From Brucella pecoris (GTDB lineage: Bacteria; Pseudomonadota; Alphaproteobacteria; Rhizobiales; Rhizobiaceae): 64,000 nucleotides of DNA. The position numbers were made by a program, and so were the translations under genes. Positions 1 to 9,542 of this stretch are shown in pieces (the first letter of the stretch is position 1; each line of letters opens with the position of its first letter). The stretch lies in NCBI RefSeq assembly GCF_006376675.1, contig NZ_VEWK01000012.1:62001-126000 (forward strand), written 5' to 3'. The notes under the pieces were generated by a model that was not told where the DNA came from, did not search any database, and worked only from the letters and a program-made list of their open reading frames with translations.

Positions 1-137
1 TAGCCTGAAATGGTCATCAATTCGCCATGAGCAAAATTGATCAGTCCGACGATGGAAAAGACAATTGCCAGACCGAGCGCCAGCAAGGCGTAGACGCCGC
101 CGAGGCTGATGGCATTGATGATCTGTTGCATAATCAT
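1..137 (-). CDS. LivH-type branched-chain amino acid ABC permease, N-terminal fragment
   Basis: Only the first 45 or so codons are inside the window; the gene continues past base 1. The reading starts MIMQQIINAISLGG and goes into a first membrane helix ending in the INFAHG stretch typical of LivH permeases of Liv-type (HAAT family) ABC importers. A second ATG lies at 131. It follows the LivF gene on the same strand by 5 bases, so it is the last visible gene of the minus-strand importer operon. The inner-membrane role is inferred from family membership; substrate unknown. Confidence 0.85.
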   Translation of the reverse strand, partial: MIMQQIINAISLGGVYALLALGLAIVFSIVGLINFAHGELMTISG

Positions 138-142
138 CGTAT

Positions 143-847
143 TCAAGCTCCCAAATAAGCTTGGCGGACAAGATCGGAATCCGCGAGTTCTTTCGCTGTT
201 CCAGAAAGAACGGCCTCGCCATTTGCCAGCACGGTCGCATTGTCGGCGATCTCCAGGGCCAGCGCTACATTCTGCTCGATTAGCAAAACCGTCAGTCCTT
301 GTTCGCGCAAGCTTGCGATCAGATCGAAAACCGTGTCGATGATCTGCGGAGCAAGCCCCAGTGAAGGTTCATCAAGAAGGATGAGCTTGGGCTTTGACAT
401 CAGCGCCCTGCCGATGGCCAACATCTGTTGTTCTCCGCCGGAAAGATTGCCACCTTTGATACGGTAATAACGGTGCAGAATTGGAAACAGCTCGAGAATT
501 TCCTCTTCGCGTATTTTTGCTTCCGCATTGGAAAGATGCATCGCGCCCCCAAGTCGCAGATTATCTGCGACTGTTAGGCTTGCGAAAATTCGACGACCTT
601 CTGGAACCAGCGCTATGCCGAGCCGGGAGATAGCTTCGGAGGCAAGGCCTTTCAATTCCTTGCCTTCGAAGGTGATTTTGCCGGACGCTGCTGGTACAAG
701 ACCAGCAATCGCACCAAGGGTAGAGCTTTTGCCCGCCCCATTGGCGCCGACAAGCGCGACGATTTCGCCGTGCCCGACATTGAGATCGACGCCACGTACA
801 GCCTCAACCTCGCCATATCGAATTTTAAGAGCGTCCAGGGTCAGCAT
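143..847 (-). CDS. LivF-type ABC transporter ATP-binding protein
   Basis: A 234-aa cytoplasmic ATPase of a Liv-type importer. The Walker A motif GANGAGKS is at residues 34-41, the signature LSGGEQ at 135-140 and the Walker B segment LILLDE at 155-160, the usual order and length for LivF. It sits between the solute-binding protein and the LivH permease genes. It should pair with the LivG half of the fused protein encoded at 2088-3962. Substrate is not shown by the sequence; the divergent amine/amide operon suggests a nitrogenous compound (inference). Confidence 0.92.
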   Translation of the reverse strand: MLTLDALKIRYGEVEAVRGVDLNVGHGEIVALVGANGAGKSSTLGAIAGLVPAASGKITFEGKELKGLASEAISRLGIALVPEGRRIFASLTVADNLRLGGAMHLSNAEAKIREEEILELFPILHRYYRIKGGNLSGGEQQMLAIGRALMSKPKLILLDEPSLGLAPQIIDTVFDLIASLREQGLTVLLIEQNVALALEIADNATVLANGEAVLSGTAKELADSDLVRQAYLGA

Positions 848-890
848 TATAATATCCCGATTGTGAAAGCGGTTTCAGCGACGTGATGGT

Positions 891-2063
891 TCACGGTGCG
901 GGAACGTCTTCAGCGGCCGGAACTTCAGTTTTCACATAGTGGGGCATGCCGCCTTCATAGCGCATCAAGACTACAGGGCGCAGGGGCATGCCGGTCGTTC
1001 CCGCATAGGTGATCTTGCCAGTGACGCCGTCAAAGTCTTTGGTGGCAGCGATGGCATCACGGATAGCGCGAGGGTCGTCTGAACCCGCTGCTTTCACGGC
1101 AGCATCGAGAATGAGGCCAATTTCATACCCATTGACTTCATAGGTGGATTCAGGTGCGTGACCCGTGATTTTAGCAAAGGATTTGTCGAAAGCCTCAAGC
1201 TTGCTGCCCGGTTCGGCATAGCCTGCGGCAGTGAACACCACGCCGTCTGCCAGCTTACCAAGACCTTTGATGGTTGGTGTGTTGAGTGCATCGGCACCAT
1301 ATACTGGTGTATTAACGCCAGCGGCCCGCAACTGCTGAATAAAGGCTGGGAAGTCCGGCTCATAAGCTGCTGTCATGATCAGATCAGGCTTTTCGGCCAT
1401 ATTTTTGATCTTGGTGACTTCAGCGGAAAAGTCTGGCTGGTTCATGGTGAAGGTGCCGCGACCGATAACTTTACCGCCCTTCTTTTCAAAAACCTTGCCA
1501 AAATATTCCGGCAGGTTGGCGACATAGGTCGTGTCGGGCGATGTCAGCAGGTAAACTGATTTCTTGCCTTCAGAAAGCGCAAAATCGGCAACGGCGGTAG
1601 CTTGCACATTGTCCGCTGGATAAGTGCCAAACATCACATCGCCAACGGCAACGCTCAAGATCGGGGCTGTGCCACAAAATGTCAGCGTCGGTATGTTGAG
1701 CGGTTGCGTCAGTTGGCCGGCTGCAATGGAGGCGTCGGCATCGCAGGGTGTGATCATGATTTTCGCACCTGCATCAATCAATTCTTGCGCGACGGTCGCT
1801 GTCTGGGCTGTGTCGGTGCGGGTATCCTTGATGATCAGTTTCGCCGGGTATTTTCCACCAAGACCGCCCTTGGCGTTGATTTCGTCAATGGCCATCCGGA
1901 ATCCGGCCAGCGAAGGTTGGTCATAGGGTGCCAGGCCGCCTGTTTGTGCAGTTGCAACGCCGATGATGATATCTTCGGCTTTAGCGCTAGATGCTGCGGC
2001 AATTGCCAAGCCACACGCTGATGCCGCAAGGATAGAACGTCTGATGAAATTGCGTTGAGACAT
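891..2063 (-). CDS. Liv-type periplasmic solute-binding protein
   Basis: A 390-aa precursor of the LivJ/Leu-Ile-Val binding family. It has a Sec signal peptide with basic residues near the start, a hydrophobic core and an AKA cleavage site around residues 27-29. The mature part begins with the family's IIIGVATAQTG strand and has the two-lobed type I periplasmic-binding pattern. It lies between the permease-ATPase fusion and LivF, an unusual internal position. It delivers substrate to this importer; the ligand cannot be read from sequence. Confidence 0.92.
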   Translation of the reverse strand: MSQRNFIRRSILAASACGLAIAAASSAKAEDIIIGVATAQTGGLAPYDQPSLAGFRMAIDEINAKGGLGGKYPAKLIIKDTRTDTAQTATVAQELIDAGAKIMITPCDADASIAAGQLTQPLNIPTLTFCGTAPILSVAVGDVMFGTYPADNVQATAVADFALSEGKKSVYLLTSPDTTYVANLPEYFGKVFEKKGGKVIGRGTFTMNQPDFSAEVTKIKNMAEKPDLIMTAAYEPDFPAFIQQLRAAGVNTPVYGADALNTPTIKGLGKLADGVVFTAAGYAEPGSKLEAFDKSFAKITGHAPESTYEVNGYEIGLILDAAVKAAGSDDPRAIRDAIAATKDFDGVTGKITYAGTTGMPLRPVVLMRYEGGMPHYVKTEVPAAEDVPAP

Positions 2064-2087
2064 TTTTGTTTCCCCTTTGTTATGGTC

Positions 2088-3962
2088 TTAATTGTTGTGT
2101 TTGGTGCGCGCGCTGCGGCTGCCAAGGTAAGCGGCAACGACATCCGGGTTTTTCTGAACTTCAGCGGGCACGCCATCGGCAATGACCTTGCCGTGGTCGA
2201 TCACCACGATCCGCTCGCACAGACCCATTACCAGCCGCATATCGTGCTCGATAAGGATGATACCGATCTGACGCTCTTTCCGAATTTGCGCCAATATGGT
2301 GACCAGATCGGCGGTTTCGACGGCGTTCATACCAGCTGCAGGTTCGTCCAGAAGCAGAAAACGCGGCTTTAGAACGAGGGCGCGAGCAATCTCAAGTCGA
2401 CGACGCAATCCATAGGCCAATCCGGCAGCGGTGCGGTCGGCGTAATCTGCTAGACCCATGCGATGCAGTTCGCGCATAGCTGTTGCTTCGGCAGTTACCA
2501 GATTGGGTTCGACCTGTCTCGCAGCTACCACCACATTTTCCATTACGGTCATGCGTGGAAAAATGCGGATGTTCTGGAAAGTGCGCGCTACGCCATGCCG
2601 TGCAAAACGGAATGCGGTATGTGCAATGGGATCACTGCTGATGGAAACCTGACCGGAGCTGGGAGCAACATCGCCAGAGATCATGTTGATGAAAGTCGTT
2701 TTGCCTGCACCGTTGGGTCCAATAATCCCGGTGATCATATTGGTATGGAATTCGAGCGATGCATCGTCCACCGCAACAACCCCTGCATAACGACGCGTCA
2801 GATGGCTTGCGATGATCGGTGTGGTATCCGGATTGCGCTCAGGCTCGGCGGCAGCATCGGCCTTTTTGGCCAGTCCAAAACGGCGCAGTAAATTAAGCTC
2901 ACCCTTACCGAACAGCCCTTCAGGGCGACGCCAGATGATTAGTATCATCGCCAGCGCCAGCGCGCCTTGTGTCAGGCCAAACACGGGTGGAATATGGAAG
3001 CCTAGAATATCGCCGCCACCTTCCCAGCGTCGCACGATTTCGATTACGATGGTTGTGGCGATCACGCCTGAAAAGGCTCCGAGCGCTGAATGCATACCGC
3101 CAACGATCAACATGGCAAGGATGGTAAACCCGAGATCGAAATAGAAGTCTCGCGGTGAAAATGCACCAAGAAATTGCGCCATCATAGCGCCCGCAGCCAT
3201 CGCCACAACGATGCTGAGAACCCACGAGGACAGCCACGCCGCACGGTGGTTGACGCCGACCGCTGCTGCACCGCGTTCGTCATCAGATGCGGCACGCGCA
3301 GCAAGTCCGAACGGTGTATCGCGGAAGAGACGAGCGATAGTCAGTGCAATGGAGGCCACCAAAACTGTCGTCCACAAGCCTACGTCGCGTGGAACACCAT
3401 AAAATGGCTGACTGCCGCGGGTGATTTCACGAGCCGCCACCAAAACCGTGTAAATAATGATGAGCAAAGCGAGCGTTGCGATTGGCGCGCTTGATCCAGA
3501 CAGGCGTAACAGTGGGATGCCAGTGATGGAGCCAATAATGACAGCCAGCAGGACCACCACAATAAGAGCGCCGAGAAATGGCAATTCAAATCCAGCCATG
3601 AAAGAGGGCAATGCGGGTAATGTGGTGGCTTGCATCGCCGCTGGCATGGTTAAAATGCCGGTGATATAGGCGCCGATGCCCATGAAACCAGCGTGGCCGA
3701 ACGAAACGATCCCCGTATTTCCGGAAAAAATCTGCAAACCCACGACCGCCGTCAACATGATCGCTGCATAAGCGACGACTCGCTGAATGGCAGGTCCGCC
3801 GAAAACAAATGCGATGATGGCGACAGCGATGATCAACAAAACCATCGCGGTGCTGTCGACCAATGCGCTTTTCAGAGCTGTCGAGAAAAAACTGCGATGT
3901 GCAACCTGCTTTGTAGCCAGCGCGCTGGACCCCAGCGACGATGAATGTGTGTTTGTTGTCAT
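2088..3962 (-). CDS. Fused LivM permease-LivG ATPase
   Basis: A single 624-aa reading frame joins two subunits that are usually separate. Residues about 35-350 form a LivM-type permease with hydrophobic helices and the family segments GNTGIVSFGHAGF and RRPEGLFGKGE. Residues about 382-615 form a LivG-type ATPase with Walker A GPNGAGKT at 415-422, a LivG-like degenerate signature (YGLRRRLEIARAL) and Walker B FLLLDEP. The linker of about 30 residues is Ala/Glu/Asp-rich. The fusion is genuine in this sequence, with no stop between the halves. It is the first gene of the minus-strand importer operon, divergent from the RpiR regulator. Confidence 0.93.
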   Translation of the reverse strand: MTTNTHSSSLGSSALATKQVAHRSFFSTALKSALVDSTAMVLLIIAVAIIAFVFGGPAIQRVVAYAAIMLTAVVGLQIFSGNTGIVSFGHAGFMGIGAYITGILTMPAAMQATTLPALPSFMAGFELPFLGALIVVVLLAVIIGSITGIPLLRLSGSSAPIATLALLIIIYTVLVAAREITRGSQPFYGVPRDVGLWTTVLVASIALTIARLFRDTPFGLAARAASDDERGAAAVGVNHRAAWLSSWVLSIVVAMAAGAMMAQFLGAFSPRDFYFDLGFTILAMLIVGGMHSALGAFSGVIATTIVIEIVRRWEGGGDILGFHIPPVFGLTQGALALAMILIIWRRPEGLFGKGELNLLRRFGLAKKADAAAEPERNPDTTPIIASHLTRRYAGVVAVDDASLEFHTNMITGIIGPNGAGKTTFINMISGDVAPSSGQVSISSDPIAHTAFRFARHGVARTFQNIRIFPRMTVMENVVVAARQVEPNLVTAEATAMRELHRMGLADYADRTAAGLAYGLRRRLEIARALVLKPRFLLLDEPAAGMNAVETADLVTILAQIRKERQIGIILIEHDMRLVMGLCERIVVIDHGKVIADGVPAEVQKNPDVVAAYLGSRSARTKHNN

Positions 3963-4124
3963 GTTGTTCCCCGCAGAATTGGGTTCTGCTTTTCTTCAAC
4001 GTAAGGCCAGTTTTTATTTTATGTCAATATCTCTTCACGATTGACGATAATAAAATTTTCTGTAATTGAATCTTCATTACTTGCGAAACAGGCAAGGCCG
4101 GACGAGAAAGGCAGGGGAAGCAAT

Positions 4125-5063
4125 ATGGCGATACGGGACGTGTTGATGCGCGGTGATCTGGCGCTCACTCCGTCGGAGGAGAAAATCGTCAAGCTGCTGC
4201 TGACAGACTATCCGACGTCCGGCCTTGGGACTGCCACGAGCCTCGCCCGCAGGGCAGGGGTGAGCGATCCAACCGTCATTCGTCTGGTGATGAAACTGGG
4301 TTTTGACGGCTTTGCAGATTTTCAGGCGAGGCTTCTGGCCGAGATTGAATCCCGTCTTCATTCGCCACTTTTGATGATGGAGGCGAAACGTGCGGATCAG
4401 GCCGCTGCAAGCCCCGATCAGGCCGTGGTTATCACCTATATCCAGTCTGTCATCAAGGCGCTCGACAAGGCGATGACGACGACGCCGGTCACGACCTATG
4501 ACAGAGCCGCCAGAATCATTATGGAGGCCAAAGGACAGGTCTTGTTTCTGGGCGGGCGGTTTAGTCGCCATGTTGCAGGGATGCTGGCGGGCTACATTTA
4601 TCAGTTTCGAAGCGGCGTTGTCGATCTTGGCGCTTTGTCGGCGCAACAGTTTGATATTATTGCCGATATGGGTAAACGCGATGTGCTTGTCGTGTTCGAT
4701 TATCGCCGGTATCAGCTTGATGTCGTCGCTTTCGCAAAACAGGCGGCGGCACGTGGTGTGAAGATTGTACTGTTCACTGATCCATGGCTTTCGCCGGTGT
4801 CGGAATATTCCGAAGCAACGATTGTCAGCCCGCAGGAAGTGACGTCGCCTTACGATACGTTGGGGCCATCCATTGTGCAGATGGAAGCGCTGGTTACTCA
4901 CATTCTTTCAACAATTAGCGAAGCGACCCATGATCGTATCGAAGCGCTTGAAGACGTGCGGCGGCAAAATGCCATTACGCTCGACAGCGTGAGGGATGAT
5001 GGCCGCAGCGCTTTGGATGAAGAGCTAGGGATACGCGATTTTCCGGGGCCAAAAGCACGATAG
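4125..5063 (+). CDS. RpiR/MurR-family transcriptional regulator
   Basis: A 312-aa regulator with an N-terminal RpiR-type helix-turn-helix (about residues 1-78, including the SDPTVIRLVMKLGF recognition segment) and a C-terminal SIS sugar-isomerase-like domain (about 115-260). I chose ATG 4125 because AGGGGAAG lies just upstream; an in-frame extension to 4041 lacks one. It is divergent from the Liv importer and upstream of the hydrolase/ligase/aminotransferase operon, so it probably controls both. SIS domains in this family bind phosphosugars, but several relatives control amino compound catabolism, so the effector is open. Confidence 0.88.
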   Translation: MAIRDVLMRGDLALTPSEEKIVKLLLTDYPTSGLGTATSLARRAGVSDPTVIRLVMKLGFDGFADFQARLLAEIESRLHSPLLMMEAKRADQAAASPDQAVVITYIQSVIKALDKAMTTTPVTTYDRAARIIMEAKGQVLFLGGRFSRHVAGMLAGYIYQFRSGVVDLGALSAQQFDIIADMGKRDVLVVFDYRRYQLDVVAFAKQAAARGVKIVLFTDPWLSPVSEYSEATIVSPQEVTSPYDTLGPSIVQMEALVTHILSTISEATHDRIEALEDVRRQNAITLDSVRDDGRSALDEELGIRDFPGPKAR

Positions 5064-5111
5064 ATTAGCCCCAATCCACAGGTTCAAGAATAAACAAAGG
5101 GAACACCTGAT

Positions 5112-5759
5112 ATGGTACATTCGACAATAAAACGCGACGCTCCATTCGTTGCTGGCGAAACGGCAATTCTGCTCGTTGATATGCAGCGTATATGGCTTGA
5201 GCCAGGGCTTGATCCGTCACATCCAGAACGTGATGCAGATCATTATTTCATCAAGCAGACATCCGGTGTCACAATCCCAAATAATGAAAAGTTGTTGGCT
5301 GCGGCACGCGCAAATGGTGTTGAAGTACTGCATACAATCATCCAAAGTCTCACCGAAGATGGTCGTGATTGTTCGCTCGATCATAAGATGACGCCTATTC
5401 ACGTTGCGCCAAGCCGCCCGGAAGGGCTGCCTGTGCCATCGCTGATGCCGGTACGCGACGAAATTATGCTGCCGAAAACCTCCTCCGGTGTCTTCAATTC
5501 CACCAATATCGATTACGTTCTCAAGAACCTGAATGTCCGTTATCTGATCATTACCGGTATCATGACCGACCAATGCGTAGACATGGCCGTTCGCGATGCT
5601 GCTGATCGCGGCTATCTGGTAACCTGCGTAAGCGATGCCTGTGCGTCCGCGACGCCTGAACGTCATGACGGTGCTTTGAAGGCTTTTGGTGGCTATTGCT
5701 GGCAAGCCGATACGCAGACGGTTGTTGAGCGCTTTAACCAGATGGGAAAGCAGTCATGA
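5112..5759 (+). CDS. Isochorismatase-like cysteine hydrolase
   Basis: A 215-aa protein of the isochorismatase/nicotinamidase-like superfamily. The expected catalytic triad is visible: Asp in LLVDMQ, Lys in LPKTSSGVF and Cys in TDQCVDMA. Members hydrolyse amides such as nicotinamide, N-carbamoylsarcosine or ureidoacrylate. Its stop codon overlaps the start of the glutamine-synthetase-like gene by four bases, showing translational coupling. A role as an amide or carbamoyl hydrolase that opens the substrate imported by the divergent transporter is inferred; the actual substrate is unknown. Confidence 0.88.
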   Translation: MVHSTIKRDAPFVAGETAILLVDMQRIWLEPGLDPSHPERDADHYFIKQTSGVTIPNNEKLLAAARANGVEVLHTIIQSLTEDGRDCSLDHKMTPIHVAPSRPEGLPVPSLMPVRDEIMLPKTSSGVFNSTNIDYVLKNLNVRYLIITGIMTDQCVDMAVRDAADRGYLVTCVSDACASATPERHDGALKAFGGYCWQADTQTVVERFNQMGKQS

Positions 5760-7078
5760 CAACAGCTTTTGAACCACTTGTTGCCATCGTTACGACCGAT
5801 CTTTCAGGAATAACGCGGGGGCGCTCCATTGCACAAAGCCGCCTTGAAAAGCAGTCGGTTACTGGAATTGGCTGGTTACAGGCTAATCTTTCGCTGACGC
5901 CGTTTAATTCCATCGCGGCTGATAATCCATGGGGATCGTCAGGCGACCTTCGCATTTTGCCCGATCTGAAGGCGCGTTATCGCACTGATCTGACTGGCGG
6001 ATCGACACCATTTGACATGGTGCCGGGTGATATTGTTGATCTTGATGGCAATGCATGGCTTGGCTGCACACGTTCCATGCTGCGTCAAGCGCTTGCCGAT
6101 CTGAAGGAACTGACCGGCCTGTCGCTGCTATCGACATTCGAGCAGGAATTTCAGATTTTCGGCGGGGATTTTCCAAAAGCCCATTCGCTATCAATGGAAG
6201 CCTTGCGTCGCACCGATCCGTTCGCGCCGCAGTTAATGGCGGCGCTGGAACAGGCGGGTGTTGCGCCAGAAGTAATCATTGCTGAGTTTGGTGACGAGCA
6301 GTTTGAAGTTACGCACGCGCCAACTGATGGCGTGAGTGCCGCCGACCGTGCGGTGGCAATCCGCGAAATCACCCGCGAAGTCGCGCGCAATCTTGGGTGG
6401 AAGGCGAGTTTTGCGCCGAAAACTGAACCCAATGCTGTGGGCAATGGTGTGCATATCCATTTCAGCTTTGTCGATCAGAAAGGTGAACCTGCCACGTACG
6501 ATCCGCAAAAGCCGGGTCGGTTGTCGAACGCGGCTGGCGCATTTTGCGCGGGCGTGTTGCGTCACTTGCCTGCAATCACGGTATTGACGGCTTCCAATCC
6601 ATCCTCGTTCTTCCGCCTGAAGCCGCATAGCTGGAGTTCTTCCTATACCTGGCTTGCGGACAAGGAGCGTGAGGCCAGCCTGCGGATTTGCCCAACTGTC
6701 ACCATTGGTGGTCGTGATCCTGCCAAGCAGTTTAATATCGAATATCGGGCAGCGGATGCCACTGCCAATCCCTATTTGTCTCTGGCGGCTATTGTGTGGG
6801 CAGGTCTGGAAGGTCTTAGGGCTGAACTTGATACTCCACCATTGGTGACGGGAGATCCAACCTCGATGAGTGATCAGGAACGCGCCGAGCTCGGCCTCGT
6901 GCGGTTGCCTGAAACATTGACACAGGCGCTTAATGTGCTTCAGGCCGATAAAACGGTTTGTGGCTGGTTTGATCCGGCTTTCATCGAAACTTTTGTTGGC
7001 GTCAAACAGGCGGAGCTTGCCCGTGTCGCTGAACTCAATGCAGACGAAACCTGTGCGCTTTATCGGACACTATACTAA
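5756..7078 (+). CDS. Glutamine synthetase family protein (gamma-glutamyl ligase-like)
   Basis: A 440-aa cytoplasmic enzyme with the glutamine-synthetase catalytic fold. Visible elements are the metal-binding FEQEFQ, the NGVHIHFS histidine region, the NPSSFFRLKP loop and the YRAADATANPYL segment near the C-terminus. This pattern is closer to PuuA/GlnA-like paralogs, which ligate glutamate to amines, than to housekeeping GlnA (inference from motif wording and context). It overlaps the hydrolase gene by four bases and the next gene by one. It may gamma-glutamylate an amine intermediate before deamination. Confidence 0.88.
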   Translation: MTTAFEPLVAIVTTDLSGITRGRSIAQSRLEKQSVTGIGWLQANLSLTPFNSIAADNPWGSSGDLRILPDLKARYRTDLTGGSTPFDMVPGDIVDLDGNAWLGCTRSMLRQALADLKELTGLSLLSTFEQEFQIFGGDFPKAHSLSMEALRRTDPFAPQLMAALEQAGVAPEVIIAEFGDEQFEVTHAPTDGVSAADRAVAIREITREVARNLGWKASFAPKTEPNAVGNGVHIHFSFVDQKGEPATYDPQKPGRLSNAAGAFCAGVLRHLPAITVLTASNPSSFFRLKPHSWSSSYTWLADKEREASLRICPTVTIGGRDPAKQFNIEYRAADATANPYLSLAAIVWAGLEGLRAELDTPPLVTGDPTSMSDQERAELGLVRLPETLTQALNVLQADKTVCGWFDPAFIETFVGVKQAELARVAELNADETCALYRTLY

Positions 7079-7854
7079 TGTCAGATCATCTCCTTGAACG
7101 ACAACAGTCTGCCGATTGGCCGGACCCTGTTGAAATACACAATGAAGGCGGCAGTTCCGATATCGTGCTGTTGTGCGAGCACGCGTCGCATCATATGCCA
7201 ACCGAATACGCCGATCTGGGCCTTTCCAGTGTTGATCGGCAGCGCCATATCGCATGGGATATCGGTGCTGCGGAAGTAACACGGGGCTTGGTTGTGCGTT
7301 TGAACGCTCCGGCTTTTCTGTCGACCTATTCGCGTTTGCTGATTGATCTTAATCGCCCTCTCGATGCGGTCACCAGCATTCCCCATCTTTCGGAAAGCAC
7401 GAATATTCCCGGCAACATCGATATCGGCGATGAAGAGAAAACGCGCCGTGCCAAGCGCATTTTTACCCCGTTTCATGACCGGGTTGCGGCCCATATCACG
7501 GAGCGTGAAAAAGCCGGACGCAAGGTGAAAATCGTTGCGATTCATTCGTTTACGCCGGTCTTCAAGGGTAATGTCCGACCGTGGCATGCGGGCATTCTTT
7601 ATGATCGCTCATATGAACTTGCGCAGACGGTGATCGAGAGTTTACGCCTCGATCCGATGCTGAATGTGGATGGGAATGTTCCTTATACGGTCAGCCGCGA
7701 CGATGATTACGCCATTCCTGTTCATGGTCAGGATCGCGGACATGAAGCCATTCTCGTTGAAATTCGTCAGGATCTTGTATCGACGCCACAAGGCATAGCC
7801 GAATGGACAGATCGTCTGGCAAAGGCTTTGCTTGGTCAGTCACACCAGGAGTGA
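7078..7854 (+). CDS. N-formylglutamate amidohydrolase family protein
   Basis: A 258-aa metal-dependent amidohydrolase of the HutG/N-formylglutamate deformylase family. Characteristic segments CEHASHH, SRLLIDLNRP and IHSFTPVF are present. The start overlaps the last base of the GS-like gene (TAATG), so it is co-translated. No other histidine-degradation genes are nearby, which argues against a standard hut role. In this operon it may remove glutamate or another acyl group from an N-acyl intermediate (inference). Confidence 0.87.
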   Translation: MSDHLLERQQSADWPDPVEIHNEGGSSDIVLLCEHASHHMPTEYADLGLSSVDRQRHIAWDIGAAEVTRGLVVRLNAPAFLSTYSRLLIDLNRPLDAVTSIPHLSESTNIPGNIDIGDEEKTRRAKRIFTPFHDRVAAHITEREKAGRKVKIVAIHSFTPVFKGNVRPWHAGILYDRSYELAQTVIESLRLDPMLNVDGNVPYTVSRDDDYAIPVHGQDRGHEAILVEIRQDLVSTPQGIAEWTDRLAKALLGQSHQE

Positions 7855-7856
7855 AC

Positions 7857-9179
7857 ATGATGCAGATACCGCTTTCATTGCTTGAGCGCGACGTGCGGGT
7901 CATTGCAGAAATAGGACGCTTGCGGTTTTCACCTTTGAGCCTGATCGGCGGCAAGGGCAACAGGCTGATAGAGGAAGGTGGGCGTTCCATCCTTGATCTG
8001 TCTGGCTCTGCCGGACCTGCTGCTCTGGGGTATGGTCATCCGGCTATTGTTGAAGCGGTTGAAAAATCTGTTCGCGATATGGCGGGTGCAAGCTTGTTGC
8101 TTTACCCGAACGAGCCTGCCGTTTCGCTTGCCGAAGACTTGCTGCGCATCACCCCCGGCATTGGCGAGCGTCGCGTGTGGTTTGGTCATTCGGGATCAGA
8201 TGCCAATGATTGTGCGGTACGCGTACTAACTGCCGCCACCAAGCGCTCACGTATCATATCTTTTATCGGTTCTTACCACGGTAATCTGACTGGTTCGATG
8301 GGGATCAGCGGTCACACTGCGATGACACATACATTGCCGCGCCCCGGTGTATTGCTGTTGCCATATCCTGATCCGTTCAGGCCACGCTTTTCCGCGGAAG
8401 CCGTGCTTGAACTTCTCGATTATCACTTCGCTACAAGCTGCCCGCCAGAGCAAGTTGCGGCTGTGTTCATCGAGCCGATCTTATCAGATGGTGGTCTCGT
8501 CGTGCCTCCGCCGGCCTTTTTGGAAGCATTGCAGGATCGTTGTCGCAAACATGGAATTCTGGTGGTAGTCGATGAGGTCAAGGTTGGCCTTGGCCGAACC
8601 GGGCTGATGCATTGTTTCCAGCATGAAGGGCTTGCGCCAGACATGGTGGTGTTCGGAAAAGGTCTTGGAGGTGGTTTACCTCTTTCTGCGGTTGTTGGAC
8701 CGCAATGGGTGATGGATCACGCGCCTGCGTTTGTGTTGCAAACCACAGCCGGAAATCCAGTGGCGACTGCTGCCGGTCGCGCTGTACTCAATACGATTGA
8801 GAGGCAAGGACTTGCCCAACGATCGGAGCGGGTTGGGGGGCTTTTCGCAGATCGCCTGCGCCGGCTCAGCGATAGGCATTCCATCATCGGGGATGTACGC
8901 GGCAGAGGGCTAGCGATTGGCGTTGATCTCGTGAGTGATCGTGGCTCACGTGAGCCGGCTCCGGTAACGACGACCGCGAAAATTATATATCGCGGCTATC
9001 AACTCGGCGCAGCTTTCACCTATGTCGGTCTCAACGCGAATGTTCTGGAATTCATGCCTTCATTGACACTGACTGAAGCGGAAATAGATGAGGCGGTAGG
9101 TATCGTAGATCAGTCGATTGCGGATGTCTTGGATGGTAAGGTGGCGGATAGTGACGTTACGCGCTTTATGATGTGGTAG
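7857..9179 (+). CDS. Class III PLP-dependent aminotransferase
   Basis: A 440-aa aminotransferase related to 4-aminobutyrate and omega-amino acid aminotransferases. The EPI...GGLVVPP and VVDEVKVGLGRTG segments and the PLP lysine K268 in FGKGLGGG are visible. I chose ATG 7857, which follows CCAGGAG, rather than the longer in-frame extension from 7803. It begins two bases after the previous gene and is the last gene of the operon. It probably converts an amine to an aldehyde or keto acid as the final nitrogen-removing step. Confidence 0.9.
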   Translation: MMQIPLSLLERDVRVIAEIGRLRFSPLSLIGGKGNRLIEEGGRSILDLSGSAGPAALGYGHPAIVEAVEKSVRDMAGASLLLYPNEPAVSLAEDLLRITPGIGERRVWFGHSGSDANDCAVRVLTAATKRSRIISFIGSYHGNLTGSMGISGHTAMTHTLPRPGVLLLPYPDPFRPRFSAEAVLELLDYHFATSCPPEQVAAVFIEPILSDGGLVVPPPAFLEALQDRCRKHGILVVVDEVKVGLGRTGLMHCFQHEGLAPDMVVFGKGLGGGLPLSAVVGPQWVMDHAPAFVLQTTAGNPVATAAGRAVLNTIERQGLAQRSERVGGLFADRLRRLSDRHSIIGDVRGRGLAIGVDLVSDRGSREPAPVTTTAKIIYRGYQLGAAFTYVGLNANVLEFMPSLTLTEAEIDEAVGIVDQSIADVLDGKVADSDVTRFMMW

Positions 9180-9542
9180 GATGTTATAGGAATAATCGAC
9201 CGTTAGAGATTATAGCAGACGCCTACCATCTAGAAACATAAAACTGCATAGAGTTATCGCGCTGTGGTTCCAGAGGTTTCCAGATAAGGAGGCCAAGGAA
9301 GGACGCTGTTGAGCGTTTCTAAAGGGTCTTCGACGGCACTCAGCCGCTCGTAACGCTCGTCCAAATCCCAAAAGCCGGGCTACCCACGCATTGTTCGCTC
9401 CCTGCAAATCACACATGCAGGATTGAATCACGATTTGCACAAAAGCGGAGAGTATTTCGAGGTGTACAGGTGGTTACCAGCGAGGAAACCGGCGTTCGCA
9501 TCACCAGACTGAGATCGGAACAAGATTTGCAAAAATGGTACG
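9180..9542 (+). other. Non-coding stretch leading into mobile scar
   Basis: I see no convincing gene in these 360 bases. A short inverted repeat (CCTGCA...TGCAGG) lies near 9405-9425. The right part holds the left arm of the mobile-island inverted repeat at 9515-9533. Confidence 0.5.

Noticed and set aside
7078..7854. Histidine utilisation (hutG) assignment
   Set aside because: No hutH, hutU or hutI in the neighbourhood; only family membership is supported.
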